Positions 1-5,735 of a stretch of DNA of 9,374 bases are shown piece after piece. The position numbers and the translations under genes were made by a program. The notes below the pieces were generated by a model. The model worked only from the letters and a program-made list of their open reading frames with translations. It had not been told where the DNA came from and searched no databases. Positions within the stretch are counted from its first letter, which is position 1, and every line of letters begins with the position of its first letter. Source of the stretch: Brevundimonas sp. UBA5936 (GTDB lineage: Bacteria; Pseudomonadota; Alphaproteobacteria; Caulobacterales; Caulobacteraceae); assembly GCA_002430835.1 (NCBI GenBank), contig DJDA01000112.1:54291-63664 (forward strand), in the 5' to 3' direction.

Positions 1-85
1 CTAGGGACTGCCACGCGGAGCGAATAACACTCTCTCCCCTCATCGTAATTTCTGTCACCGACCGCCTTCGCGCGGCCTTTTCGCA

Positions 86-109
86 TGCGCGACATTTGCT
101 TGTCGACAA
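86..109. promoter_or_regulatory. Inverted-repeat cluster upstream of the cold-shock gene, possible regulator operator
   Basis: The half-site CGACA at 90-94 is repeated inverted as TGTCG at 101-105 with a 6-nt spacer. The second arm lies inside a perfect 10-bp palindrome, TTGTCGACAA (100-109), giving a third half-site at 104-108. It ends about 90 bp before the GTG of the cold-shock gene, a sensible place for an operator. C. crescentus cspD is known to be induced in stationary phase by the response regulator SpdR, which binds a GCGAC/GTCGC inverted motif. The arms here resemble that motif, but the GCGAC-to-GTCG spacing is 8 nt, not the 5 nt I recall, so the assignment is tentative. I could not place convincing -35/-10 boxes. 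The rest of 1-197 has only a weak GC hairpin followed by TTTT around 60-81 and no coding sequence I can support. Confidence 0.35.
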
Positions 110-197
110 TATGGCGCAAAAAGGGCAACCTGTCTGTCCGAGTTGAAAGAACCGTGTTAGTGTAGCTGACCCGTAGTGTTGCGGGCGGGGGTTCAAG

Positions 198-737
198 GTG
201 GCGAGTAGTGACGTGATGGAGCCGATTGAGACCGTAAAGGTCGTCGGAAGGGTCAAATGGTTCGATGCCGGCAAGGGTTACGGCTTCATCGTGCCGGACC
301 AGCCGGAATTGACCGAAGAGAGAGACGTGCTGCTGCACGTCACCAGCCTGCGCGACGCAGGTCATGAGTTGGCGGGCGAGGGCGCATCTATCGTCTGCGA
401 GTGCGCCAAACGAGCCAAGGGCTGGCAGGTCGTCAATATCGTGGAGCTGGAGGCCAGCGCCGCGCCGGTTCGACGTGAACCGATGCACAGTTCGGCCCAC
501 GCCTGGGCGGAAGGCGCGCCTGAGGGGCCGCTGGAAGCCGCCGTCGTCAAATGGTTCAATCGCACCAAGGGCTACGGATTCGTCGTGCGTGACGGTCAGG
601 CGGGCGATATCTTCGTCCACGTCGAGACGTTGCGCCGCTGCGGTCTGGACGACCTGCTGCCGGGCGACCCGGTGAACGTGCGCTTCGCGGTGGGCCCCAA
701 GGGGCTGGTCGTGGCCGATATCAGACCGGGCGGGTGA
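198..737 (+). CDS. Two-domain cold-shock protein (CspC/CspD type)
   Basis: A 179-aa protein with two cold-shock domains, which bind single-stranded nucleic acid and in Csp proteins act as RNA chaperones or antiterminators in the cytoplasm. Domain 1 spans about residues 13-84, with the KGYGFI RNP1 motif at 26-31 and an RNP2-like VLLHV at 44-48. Domain 2 spans about 112-177, with KGYGFV at 124-129 and IFVHV at 138-142. A linker of about 28 residues joins them. Single-domain Csps are about 70 aa; paired-domain versions are known in Caulobacter as CspC and CspD, needed in stationary phase, and I cannot tell which this is. The start is the GTG at 198, preceded by the G-rich run GGGCGGGGG. An ATG at 216 is an alternative that would still keep both domains. 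In domain 1 the usual RNP2 phenylalanine is leucine, so that surface may bind RNA differently. The gene probably shares a transcript with the DUF192 gene 26 nt downstream. Confidence 0.93.
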   Translation: MASSDVMEPIETVKVVGRVKWFDAGKGYGFIVPDQPELTEERDVLLHVTSLRDAGHELAGEGASIVCECAKRAKGWQVVNIVELEASAAPVRREPMHSSAHAWAEGAPEGPLEAAVVKWFNRTKGYGFVVRDGQAGDIFVHVETLRRCGLDDLLPGDPVNVRFAVGPKGLVVADIRPGG

Positions 738-762
738 TCTTCGTCCGATAGGGGGACGAAGA
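738..762 (+). promoter_or_regulatory. Intergenic hairpin overlapping the RBS of the DUF192 gene
   Basis: TCTTCGTCC (738-746) is perfectly complementary to GGACGAAGA (754-762), with a 7-nt loop GATAGGG. It starts on the base after the cold-shock TGA and ends 1 nt before the C that precedes the next ATG. The G-rich ribosome binding site (AGGGGGA, 750-756) is split between loop and 3' arm, so folding would partly occlude it and the start codon context. There is no T-run, so it does not look like an intrinsic terminator. Ribosomes terminating on the upstream gene would cover and melt the stem, which suggests translational coupling. A temperature-sensitive switch is a further possibility, given the cold-shock neighbour. 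The repeat is seen directly; the role is inferred. Confidence 0.55.
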
Positions 763-763
763 C

Positions 764-1240
764 ATGGACTACAGCCGGCGCATCCTTTTGATTCTGGCCC
801 TTTCCGCGGCCGCTGCAACGACGGCCTGCGCGCAGAAGGGGCCGCTGGATGCGACCGGCCGCCCGCTGGAGCCGCTGGCGATCGTCACGGCCTCGGGCGA
901 GCACAAATTCATGGTCGAGATCGCCGACGACGATGAAAGACGGCAGCGCGGCCTGATGTTCCGTCCGCCTTTGCCCGACGACCGAGGGATGCTGTTCCAG
1001 TTCCCCGTGGCCGGCGAGCAGAGCTTCTGGATGCGCAACACGCCCAGTTCGCTGGACATCCTCTACATCGATCCGCGTGGGCGAATCGTTTCGATCGCCA
1101 AACACGCCACGCCCAACTCCGAAGCGCCGATTCCGTCGAACGGGGCGGCCAATGGCGTGCTTGAATTGCGGGCTGGTCGGGCGGACGAGATCGGCGCCAA
1201 GCCTGGCGACCAGGTTAAACACCCCTTCTTTCGACCCTGA
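764..1240 (+). CDS. DUF192-family exported protein
   Basis: A 158-aa protein. Residues 1-20 form a signal peptide: two arginines (5-6), then a hydrophobic stretch rich in Leu and Ala. A possible AXA cleavage site lies at A21-C22-A23 before Gln24. Cys22 raises the idea of a lipoprotein, but its -3 residue is Thr, which does not fit a lipobox. Residues about 40-155 match the DUF192 (PF02643) pattern: QRGLMFR (61-67), MLF (76-78), SFWMRNT (87-93), LDILYID (97-103). The biochemical function of this family is not established; members are usually small single-domain envelope proteins, and this one is of normal length. The ATG at 764 has a good RBS (AGGGGGA, 750-756, 7 nt upstream) which is itself inside an inverted repeat. 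It very likely forms an operon with the cold-shock gene, so expression may follow the stress regulation of that gene. Confidence 0.88.
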   Translation: MDYSRRILLILALSAAAATTACAQKGPLDATGRPLEPLAIVTASGEHKFMVEIADDDERRQRGLMFRPPLPDDRGMLFQFPVAGEQSFWMRNTPSSLDILYIDPRGRIVSIAKHATPNSEAPIPSNGAANGVLELRAGRADEIGAKPGDQVKHPFFRP

Positions 1241-1249
1241 GCCACAATA

Positions 1250-1278
1250 GGGCGCCTCATCCGTTGCGGAGGCCGCCC
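1250..1278 (+). terminator. GC-rich hairpin after the DUF192 gene
   Basis: GGGCG-CCTC (1250-1258) pairs with GAGG-C-CGCCC (1269-1278), giving 9 bp with one bulged C. It begins 10 nt after the DUF192 stop and ends 30 nt before the tRNA. No T-tract follows, so it would be an atypical terminator or a processing/stability hairpin. It could separate the cold-shock operon from the tRNA. Confidence 0.35.
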
Positions 1279-1307
1279 GCCCGTGCCATGAGAGCGCTCC
1301 GTCGGTC

Positions 1308-1386
<79 letters not shown>

Positions 1387-1391
1387 GATTA

Positions 1392-1410
1392 GCCTCCTTC
1401 AGGCGGAGGC
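1392..1410 (+). terminator. Hairpin directly after tRNA-Pro
   Basis: GCCTCC (1392-1397) pairs with GGAGGC (1405-1410) around a 7-nt loop, starting 8 nt after the CCA end. The sequence after it (GTCGTATCGC) has no T-run, so it is a weak terminator candidate or a 3'-processing hairpin. Its right arm contains GGAGG, which could also serve as a ribosome binding site for an 18-codon open frame from ATG 1421, though nothing else supports that frame. Confidence 0.4.
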
Positions 1411-1471
1411 GTCGTATCGCATGGATATGACCATCAGCGTGCGACTGTTCGAGAGAACTGTAGCTCTTGCC

Positions 1472-1690
1472 TCATAAATCCGGCAGTCGAAAACCCGTTA
1501 CAGCACCAATGGCGTCGAGCCAGTCGGCCCACATGGCTGGATCGGCGGTCTCTTCGGTTCCGCCTTGCATGCCAGACAATAGATCAGTGATCTGAGTGTC
1601 GGCGCGTCCGCCACGCTCCCAATAGGCCTCAAGAAAAACTCTCATCGCCTGATAGGCTTGGTCGGTCGTCAAGGTCGGGAGGGTGGACAT
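1472..1690 (-). CDS. Small hypothetical protein, acidic, lower GC than neighbours
   Basis: A 72-aa protein that I do not recognise. It starts at ATG 1690 with a short GAGG about 5 nt upstream, which is acceptable, and ends with TGA at 1472. The sequence has no signal peptide or membrane segment. It looks mostly helical (QAYQAMRVFLEAYWERGG, 11-28; MWADWLDAIGAVTG, 53-66), is clearly acidic, and carries three tryptophans (24, 54, 57). The many W/D residues suggest a small cytoplasmic protein that may bind a partner, but no function can be assigned. Its GC is about 57% (126 of 219 bases counted by hand), against about 70% in adjacent hfsD sequence, which hints at a different origin. It lies 44 bp downstream of hfsD on the same strand, with a hairpin between them, and next to the 3' end of a tRNA gene. 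Confidence 0.6.
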   Translation of the reverse strand: MSTLPTLTTDQAYQAMRVFLEAYWERGGRADTQITDLLSGMQGGTEETADPAMWADWLDAIGAVTGFRLPDL

Positions 1691-1720
1691 ATCGGCCTCG
1701 ACGCTTGTTTGAAGGGTAAG

Positions 1721-1734
1721 CGGTCCCGCGACCG
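1721..1734 (-). terminator. Hairpin immediately after hfsD stop
   Basis: On the minus strand, CGGTC-GCGG-GACCG is a perfect 5-bp stem with a 4-nt loop that starts on the first base after the hfsD TGA. It is followed by CTTACCCTTC, only weakly T-rich. It is a plausible terminator or attenuator separating hfsD from the small gene at 1472-1690, but the stem is short, so read-through is likely. Confidence 0.45.
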
Positions 1735-2457
1735 TCAGGTCGAGGCGTAGCCGCCGTTGATGGCGTAGGAGAAGCCGATCGGCAGGGCGGCGCGGAACTG
1801 GGTGAAGAAGGCGGCCAGTTCGCCCAGGGTCGAGCGCGGCACGAAGATGATGTCGCCGCGCCGCATCGGCGTGATTTCGGCGCGGGGCGCGCTCAGGTCG
1901 ATCACCTTCATCATGCGGACGTCGCCGGGGCCGCGACGAATCAGAGCGCAGCGCGAAGATCTGGCGGACGGCAGCACGCCGCCGGCCATGATGACGGCCT
2001 GATAGGCGTCGATGTCGCCGGGCATGTCGAACATGCCGGGATTGCGTACCTCGCCATCGACCCAGACCTTCAGCGGGCCGGCCTGGCGCAGCGTCACTTC
2101 GACCTCGGGGCGCAGCAGGTGGGGGGCGTAGCCGTGGGAGATGTCGGCCTCAAGTTCGGACAGGCTGCGGTCCGCCGCCATGACGTGGCCCAGCAGCGGC
2201 AGAGAGACCCGGCCGTCAGGCGCGATCTTCAACTGGCGCGTCAGCTCCGACGCGGTCGGCAGGGCCACCTCGATGTCGTCGCCGGGATAGAGCCGATACT
2301 CCGGCTCCACCTCGGTCCAGTCGGCGAAGGGCAGGTTGGGCGGGAAGTCGTCGACCACGGTCGGTCGCGGTCGGGCGCCGCCCGCAGGGGCGCCGCTGGC
2401 GCATCCGGCCAGTCCGGCGGCCAACGCCATGAGGATGAGGCGGCGATCAATATCCAT
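1735..2457 (-). CDS. hfsD: Outer-membrane polysaccharide export lipoprotein (HfsD/Wza family)
   Basis: A 240-aa protein. Residues 1-18 are a lipoprotein signal with a canonical lipobox L16-A17-G18-C19, so the mature protein is anchored from Cys19. A Poly_export domain (PF02563 type) covers about 53-124, with YRLYPGDDIEV (54-64) and PDGRVSLPLLGHV (80-92). A SLBB-like segment follows at about 129-190 (VDGEVRNPGMF, 133-143), and a second short segment ends in RRGDIIFVPRS (199-209). Wza-family proteins form the outer-membrane ring through which polysaccharide leaves the cell; in Caulobacter HfsD does this for the holdfast adhesin. The protein is shorter than E. coli Wza (about 380 aa), as is usual for HfsD/GumB types. 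The ATG at 2457 is the only reasonable start, since a stop (TAA, 2511-2509) precedes it in frame, but no good Shine-Dalgarno is visible. It is divergent from hfsA. As I recall it, C. crescentus hfsD is co-directional with hfsA and hfsB, so here it would be inverted. Confidence 0.9.
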   Translation of the reverse strand: MDIDRRLILMALAAGLAGCASGAPAGGARPRPTVVDDFPPNLPFADWTEVEPEYRLYPGDDIEVALPTASELTRQLKIAPDGRVSLPLLGHVMAADRSLSELEADISHGYAPHLLRPEVEVTLRQAGPLKVWVDGEVRNPGMFDMPGDIDAYQAVIMAGGVLPSARSSRCALIRRGPGDVRMMKVIDLSAPRAEITPMRRGDIIFVPRSTLGELAAFFTQFRAALPIGFSYAINGGYAST

Positions 2458-2507
2458 GGTCGGGGACGGTCCAGGCGGAGAAATTTCGTCTTCGGCAAAG
2501 CTGACGG

Positions 2508-2534
2508 CTTATAGGTAATGCGTGGTTAACGCAT
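2508..2534. promoter_or_regulatory. Divergent hfsD/hfsA control region with CtrA-like box
   Basis: In the 126-bp gap between two divergent start codons, GTAA (2515-2518), 7 nt, then TTAAC (2526-2530) matches the CtrA consensus TTAA-N7-TTAAC with one mismatch. The second half lies in a perfect inverted repeat ATGCGT (2518-2523), GGTTA, ACGCAT (2529-2534). On the minus strand TATAAG (2513-2508) is a possible -10 for hfsD, about 50 nt before its start. For hfsA the TTAAC could overlap a -35 element, as is common at CtrA promoters, with no clear -10. CtrA is the cell-cycle master regulator of Caulobacterales, so timing of both genes from one site is plausible but inferred. Confidence 0.4.
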
Positions 2535-2583
2535 GGCCCTCAATGTGGCGCACAATAGTCATTGACCGAGAAATTCGATCTTC

Positions 2584-4026
2584 ATGCGTTCCTCCCTCGC
2601 AGCAGCTCGTCCCCGTTACGGCGTCGTCGACGTCGTGGCCTTGCTGTTCCGCGAATTGCTGCTGATGATCGTGATCTTCCTGGTGATCGCCGCCATCGGC
2701 GCGGCCGTCGTCATGACGATGAAGAAGACCTACACGGCCGGCGCCAGCCTGTTCGTCGGCGTGGGCCAGGAATACGTCTATCAGCCGCGCGTGGGCATGG
2801 GCGAACGCGCCATGCCGCCCTCGGCCAGCGAGGTGGCTCAGTCCGAGGCCGCCATCCTGAACAGCCTTGAGGTCAAGCGCCGCGTGGTGCGCGCCCTGGG
2901 CGTCGAGAGCTTCCAGGGCGGCGTGCCCTCGACCGAGAGCCCGGCGCGTCAGGAAGCCGCCGCCATCCGGTCCGTGGCCTCGGGCCTGGGCGTGGAGGTC
3001 ACGCCGCTCAGCCCGGTCGTGGGCCTGAGCTACAAGAGCGGCGATCCGGCCCTGTCGGCGCGTGTGCTGAACACGGTGATCGACCAGTACCTGACCTATC
3101 GCCGTGAGGTGTTCCAGGATCGCGCGACCTCGGCCATCCGCACCCAGCGCCAGACGTTCGAGCAGGAGTTGGCCGACGCCGACCGCGCTTACGAAGAGTT
3201 CCTGCGCACCAACGCCATCGGCGACTTCACCACGGCCAAGTCGACGGTCGCCAACAGCTATCAGTCCGTCTTCACTGAACGGATGGGCGTTCAGGCCCAG
3301 TTGCAGCAGGCTTCGCAGCGGCTGGCGACCCTGGTGGCGCAACTGGCGCGCACCCCGGCCGAGGTCGCCTTGTATCAGGATCTGAACGTCTCGGCCCAGG
3401 ATCTGATCCTGCAACTGCGCACCGAGCGCGAGAGCCTGCTGGCCCGCTATCAGCCCGACGCTCAGCCGGTGCGTGAAATCGATTCCAAGATCGCCCAGCT
3501 TCAGACCTATGTCGGTTCCGGCACGGCCGTCGGCGCCAAGGAGGTCCGCACCGGCCCGAACCCTGTCTGGGTCGAGCTGGAGACCACCCGCATCAACGCT
3601 CAGGCCGAACGGGACGCCCTGGGCGCCCGCCTGGCGGTGCTGGATCGTCAACTGGGCGATCTGCGCGCGCGGCAGACGCGCCTGACCGAGCTGGAGTCGC
3701 GCAACTCGACCCTGGCCGGCAATCGCGAGGTGCTGACCGCCTCGATCCGCGAGTTCCAGCAGCGCGAGACGCAGAGCCGCGCCGACAACGAACTGGTCAA
3801 GGCGGGCGCCGACAACGTCACTGTCATCGAACGCGCCCAGCCGCCGTCGAAGGGCAAGAGCCTGCGCTTCCCGCTGATGGTCGCGGTCCTGGCCTTCGCC
3901 GGCTTCACCGCCCTGTGCGTCGGCCTGCTGCGGGTCTTCCTGCAGCGCGGCTTCGTCATGCCGACGACCCTCAGCCGCACGCTGCAGGCGCCGGTCCTGG
4001 CCGTGGCGCCCGCCAAGAGCGCCTGA
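2584..4026 (+). CDS. hfsA: Wzz/GumC-type polysaccharide co-polymerase (HfsA)
   Basis: A 480-aa inner-membrane protein. A first membrane helix lies at about 23-45, followed by a Wzz-like periplasmic start with QSEAAILNSLEVKRRVV (86-102). A long coiled-coil region spans about 180-400, and a second helix about 429-453 is preceded by the proline-containing stretch QPPSKGKSLRFP (419-430) typical before TM2 of these proteins. A GumC/BY-kinase adaptor-like ARYQPDAQPVREID lies at 287-300. The C-terminal tail is short (about 27 aa) with no kinase domain, so the kinase-like part is the separate HfsB encoded next. The family controls chain length and couples polymerisation at the inner membrane to export through the Wza-type ring; in Caulobacter HfsA is required for holdfast formation. 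The ATG at 2584 is used because a stop at 2563-2565 closes the frame upstream. No clear Shine-Dalgarno is visible. The stop at 4024-4026 precedes hfsB by 47 nt. Confidence 0.92.
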   Translation: MRSSLAAARPRYGVVDVVALLFRELLLMIVIFLVIAAIGAAVVMTMKKTYTAGASLFVGVGQEYVYQPRVGMGERAMPPSASEVAQSEAAILNSLEVKRRVVRALGVESFQGGVPSTESPARQEAAAIRSVASGLGVEVTPLSPVVGLSYKSGDPALSARVLNTVIDQYLTYRREVFQDRATSAIRTQRQTFEQELADADRAYEEFLRTNAIGDFTTAKSTVANSYQSVFTERMGVQAQLQQASQRLATLVAQLARTPAEVALYQDLNVSAQDLILQLRTERESLLARYQPDAQPVREIDSKIAQLQTYVGSGTAVGAKEVRTGPNPVWVELETTRINAQAERDALGARLAVLDRQLGDLRARQTRLTELESRNSTLAGNREVLTASIREFQQRETQSRADNELVKAGADNVTVIERAQPPSKGKSLRFPLMVAVLAFAGFTALCVGLLRVFLQRGFVMPTTLSRTLQAPVLAVAPAKSA

Positions 4027-4073
4027 GCCTTGCTCGTGCTAGGCTGGGCCAAAGGGCGCACGTAACGATTCGC

Positions 4074-4775
4074 ATGGTCGATCTGACGACGGAAATGGCC
4101 GGACTGTGGGCGGCGCTGGGGCCAGCGCCGGCTCATCGCGGCCGCGTGATTCTGTTCGCCGCCGCCCAGACGGGCGAGGGCGTCTCGACCGTGGCGCGCG
4201 AGTTCGCCCGCATGGCCGCCGTGCGCGGCCGTCGCCCGGCATGGCTGGTCGACGGCGACCTGACGCAACAGGCGCAGATGGAGCAGGTGGCGGCGCAGCC
4301 GGACCGCTTCGGGCGACTGGGGGCCGCGGTCCAGGCCTCGCCGGACGGATCGGCCTTCTATGCCGTGACGCCGCCGATGCGGGATCGCGAGGGGCGGCCG
4401 GTGGCGCCGGGGCGGTTGATGACGGCCAAGACCTGCCTGGGCGGCCGTCTCTACGTCACGCGGTTCCACAATGAAGTTCTGCGCGCCGGTCAACGGGCTG
4501 AGGCGATCAACGACGCCCGCTACTGGACCCGGCTGCGCGCCCACGCCGACACGGTCGTCATCGACGCCCCGGCGGCGGATCGCAGCGACATGATACTGAC
4601 CCTGGCGCCGCTGGCCGACGCCACCGTCCTGGTGGTTGCGGCGGAGACGACCGACGCGGCCGGGCCTGTCGCCCTGCGTGACGAGATCGACGCCCAGGGC
4701 GGCCGCATCGCCGGGGTGGTGATGAACCGGGCCAAGTGGAAGCCGCCCGCCTTGCTCAAGCGGTTTATCGGTTAA
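4074..4775 (+). CDS. hfsB: BY-kinase-like ATPase-fold protein with degenerate Walker A (HfsB)
   Basis: A 233-aa protein with the fold pattern of the cytoplasmic domain of bacterial tyrosine kinases such as CpsD or the Wzc C-terminus. It shows a beta strand VILFAAA (25-31), a P-loop-like QTGEGVST (32-39), Walker A' WLVDGD (57-62, Asp60 and Asp62), Walker B VVIDAP (161-166, Asp164), a switch-like VLVVAAETTD (185-194) and VVMNRAK (215-221). The usual GEGKST lysine is Val37, and no tyrosine cluster is present at the C-terminus (LLKRFIG). Both argue against normal autokinase activity; it may be a structural partner of HfsA. The frame is open further upstream, into hfsA, but the ATG at 4074 is the first credible start and gives the expected HfsB-like size. 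No strong Shine-Dalgarno is seen. The gene follows hfsA in one operon and ends 6 bp from a convergent gene. Confidence 0.85.
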   Translation: MVDLTTEMAGLWAALGPAPAHRGRVILFAAAQTGEGVSTVAREFARMAAVRGRRPAWLVDGDLTQQAQMEQVAAQPDRFGRLGAAVQASPDGSAFYAVTPPMRDREGRPVAPGRLMTAKTCLGGRLYVTRFHNEVLRAGQRAEAINDARYWTRLRAHADTVVIDAPAADRSDMILTLAPLADATVLVVAAETTDAAGPVALRDEIDAQGGRIAGVVMNRAKWKPPALLKRFIG

Positions 4776-4796
4776 GCCGAACTAGCCCCGCTCGGC
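4776..4796. terminator. Weak inverted repeat at the hfsB/glycosyltransferase convergence
   Basis: GCCGA (4776-4780) and TCGGC (4792-4796) form a 5-bp inverted repeat around an 11-nt loop that contains the stop codon of the minus-strand gene. The two stops are only 6 bp apart, so any terminator must be shared or lie inside a coding region. The stem is short with no T-run; this is a weak candidate for a bidirectional terminator. Confidence 0.22.
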
Positions 4797-5735
4797 CGCG
4801 CGTTTCAGTCGGTCCAGTTCGCGTTGGCCGTAGAACTGCGGCTCGAAGCCCTTCATCCAGAACAGCTTACCCAGCCCCCGCGCCGTGCGGTCGGCCATTT
4901 CAGCGCGCCTGGGGTGACGGATCAGGCTGAAGGCCAGCGTCGCTGCGCCCCAGACCGCCGCCTGCGCCGCGCCGACCGCCATCCAGCGCGCGACGCCGGG
5001 CCAGTTCTTCGCTTCGGCGGCGGTCTGGCTTGGTCCCTGGCCATAGGCGAAGGCGCGCGTCAGGGCGTAGCGCAGGGTGGCGCGGTGGGGCGGGGCGAAC
5101 TCGTCCACCCAGGCGTCGGCGGCCCAGCCGAATCGGCCGCCTCGCGCCTCGAGGGCGGCGAACAGCACGTCGTCCTCGCCGCCGATCTGATCAGATCCGA
5201 CATGGAAAGGCTGGTCGCCGGGCAGGGCCGTGGCCCGCACCAGCAGGGAGTTGCCGCAACCGTGGGCGTGATCCAGCACGCCGTCCCGATCCGGTCCCTG
5301 GCGGCCGAAGAAACGCTCCAGGTAAGGGGTGGTCCAGCCGGTTCCTTCGGGCACGCGGCCGCGAATGGGGCCGAAGACGGCGTCGGCGCCGCTTGCTTCC
5401 TGAGCGCGCAGCAAGGCGGCCAGCCAAGCCGGCGAGGCGGCCTCGTCATCGTCTAGGAAGGCGATCAGCGGCGCCGAGGTGGCGGCCAGTCCGGTGTTGC
5501 GCGCCGTGGCGACGCCGGGGCGCGGCGCATGGGTCCAGATCAGGGGGACGGGGGCTTCCGACCGCAGGGCCTCGACCGTTTCGCGCGAACTGGCCTCGGG
5601 GTCGTTGTCGACGACGACGATCTCGCGCAGCCGACCTGCCACGCCTTGCTGAGCGAAGACCGAACGCAGGGCGCGCGTCAGGCTCTCCAGACGGCGCATG
5701 GTGGGGATGACGACGGCGACGTCGGGCGCGCTCAT
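4782..5735 (-). CDS. GT2-family glycosyltransferase, last gene of the hfsEFG operon
   Basis: A 317-aa GT-A fold glycosyltransferase, probably using a nucleotide sugar and a lipid-linked acceptor on the cytoplasmic face. It has the GT2 opening VAVVIPTMRRLESLTRAL (6-23), EIVVVDND (38-45), PGVATARNTGL (73-83), the metal-binding FLDDDE (93-98, Asp95-97), CGNSLLVR (160-167), and a GGEDDVLFAAL segment (185-195) that would hold the catalytic acidic residues. A hydrophobic helix at about 252-272 and a basic tail suggest membrane association. The start ATG overlaps the hfsG stop as ATGA (5735-5732), so it is translationally coupled. In C. crescentus the gene after hfsG is, as I recall, the deacetylase hfsH; this is not a deacetylase. 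Holdfast synthesis in that species also uses GT2 enzymes encoded elsewhere (HfsJ, HfsL), and this may correspond to HfsL, but I cannot confirm that. Confidence 0.88.
   Translation of the reverse strand: MSAPDVAVVIPTMRRLESLTRALRSVFAQQGVAGRLREIVVVDNDPEASSRETVEALRSEAPVPLIWTHAPRPGVATARNTGLAATSAPLIAFLDDDEAASPAWLAALLRAQEASGADAVFGPIRGRVPEGTGWTTPYLERFFGRQGPDRDGVLDHAHGCGNSLLVRATALPGDQPFHVGSDQIGGEDDVLFAALEARGGRFGWAADAWVDEFAPPHRATLRYALTRAFAYGQGPSQTAAEAKNWPGVARWMAVGAAQAAVWGAATLAFSLIRHPRRAEMADRTARGLGKLFWMKGFEPQFYGQRELDRLKRAAERG

Noticed and set aside
143..171. TTGAAA (143-148) as a -35 for the cold-shock gene
   Set aside because: No acceptable -10 at 16-18 nt downstream (CTGACC there), so I do not call a promoter.
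596..1222. A 208-codon minus-strand open frame across the cold-shock and DUF192 genes
   Set aside because: It spans two real genes and their intergenic hairpin, with Arg-rich low-information sequence; a shadow frame.
2509..3651. A 380-codon open frame on the minus strand opposite hfsA
   Set aside because: It lies fully antisense to a well-recognised gene, is Gly/Arg/His/Gln-rich with no domain pattern, and is the usual product of strong third-position GC bias.
4027..4044. GCCT/AGGC inverted repeat between hfsA and hfsB
   Set aside because: Only 4 bp with a 10-nt loop and no T-run; chance level in this GC-rich DNA.
3915..4073. Upstream extension of hfsB into the end of hfsA
   Set aside because: The extra residues are Arg/Pro/Ala-rich with no similarity pattern and no credible start codon; the kinase-like fold begins after the ATG at 4074.
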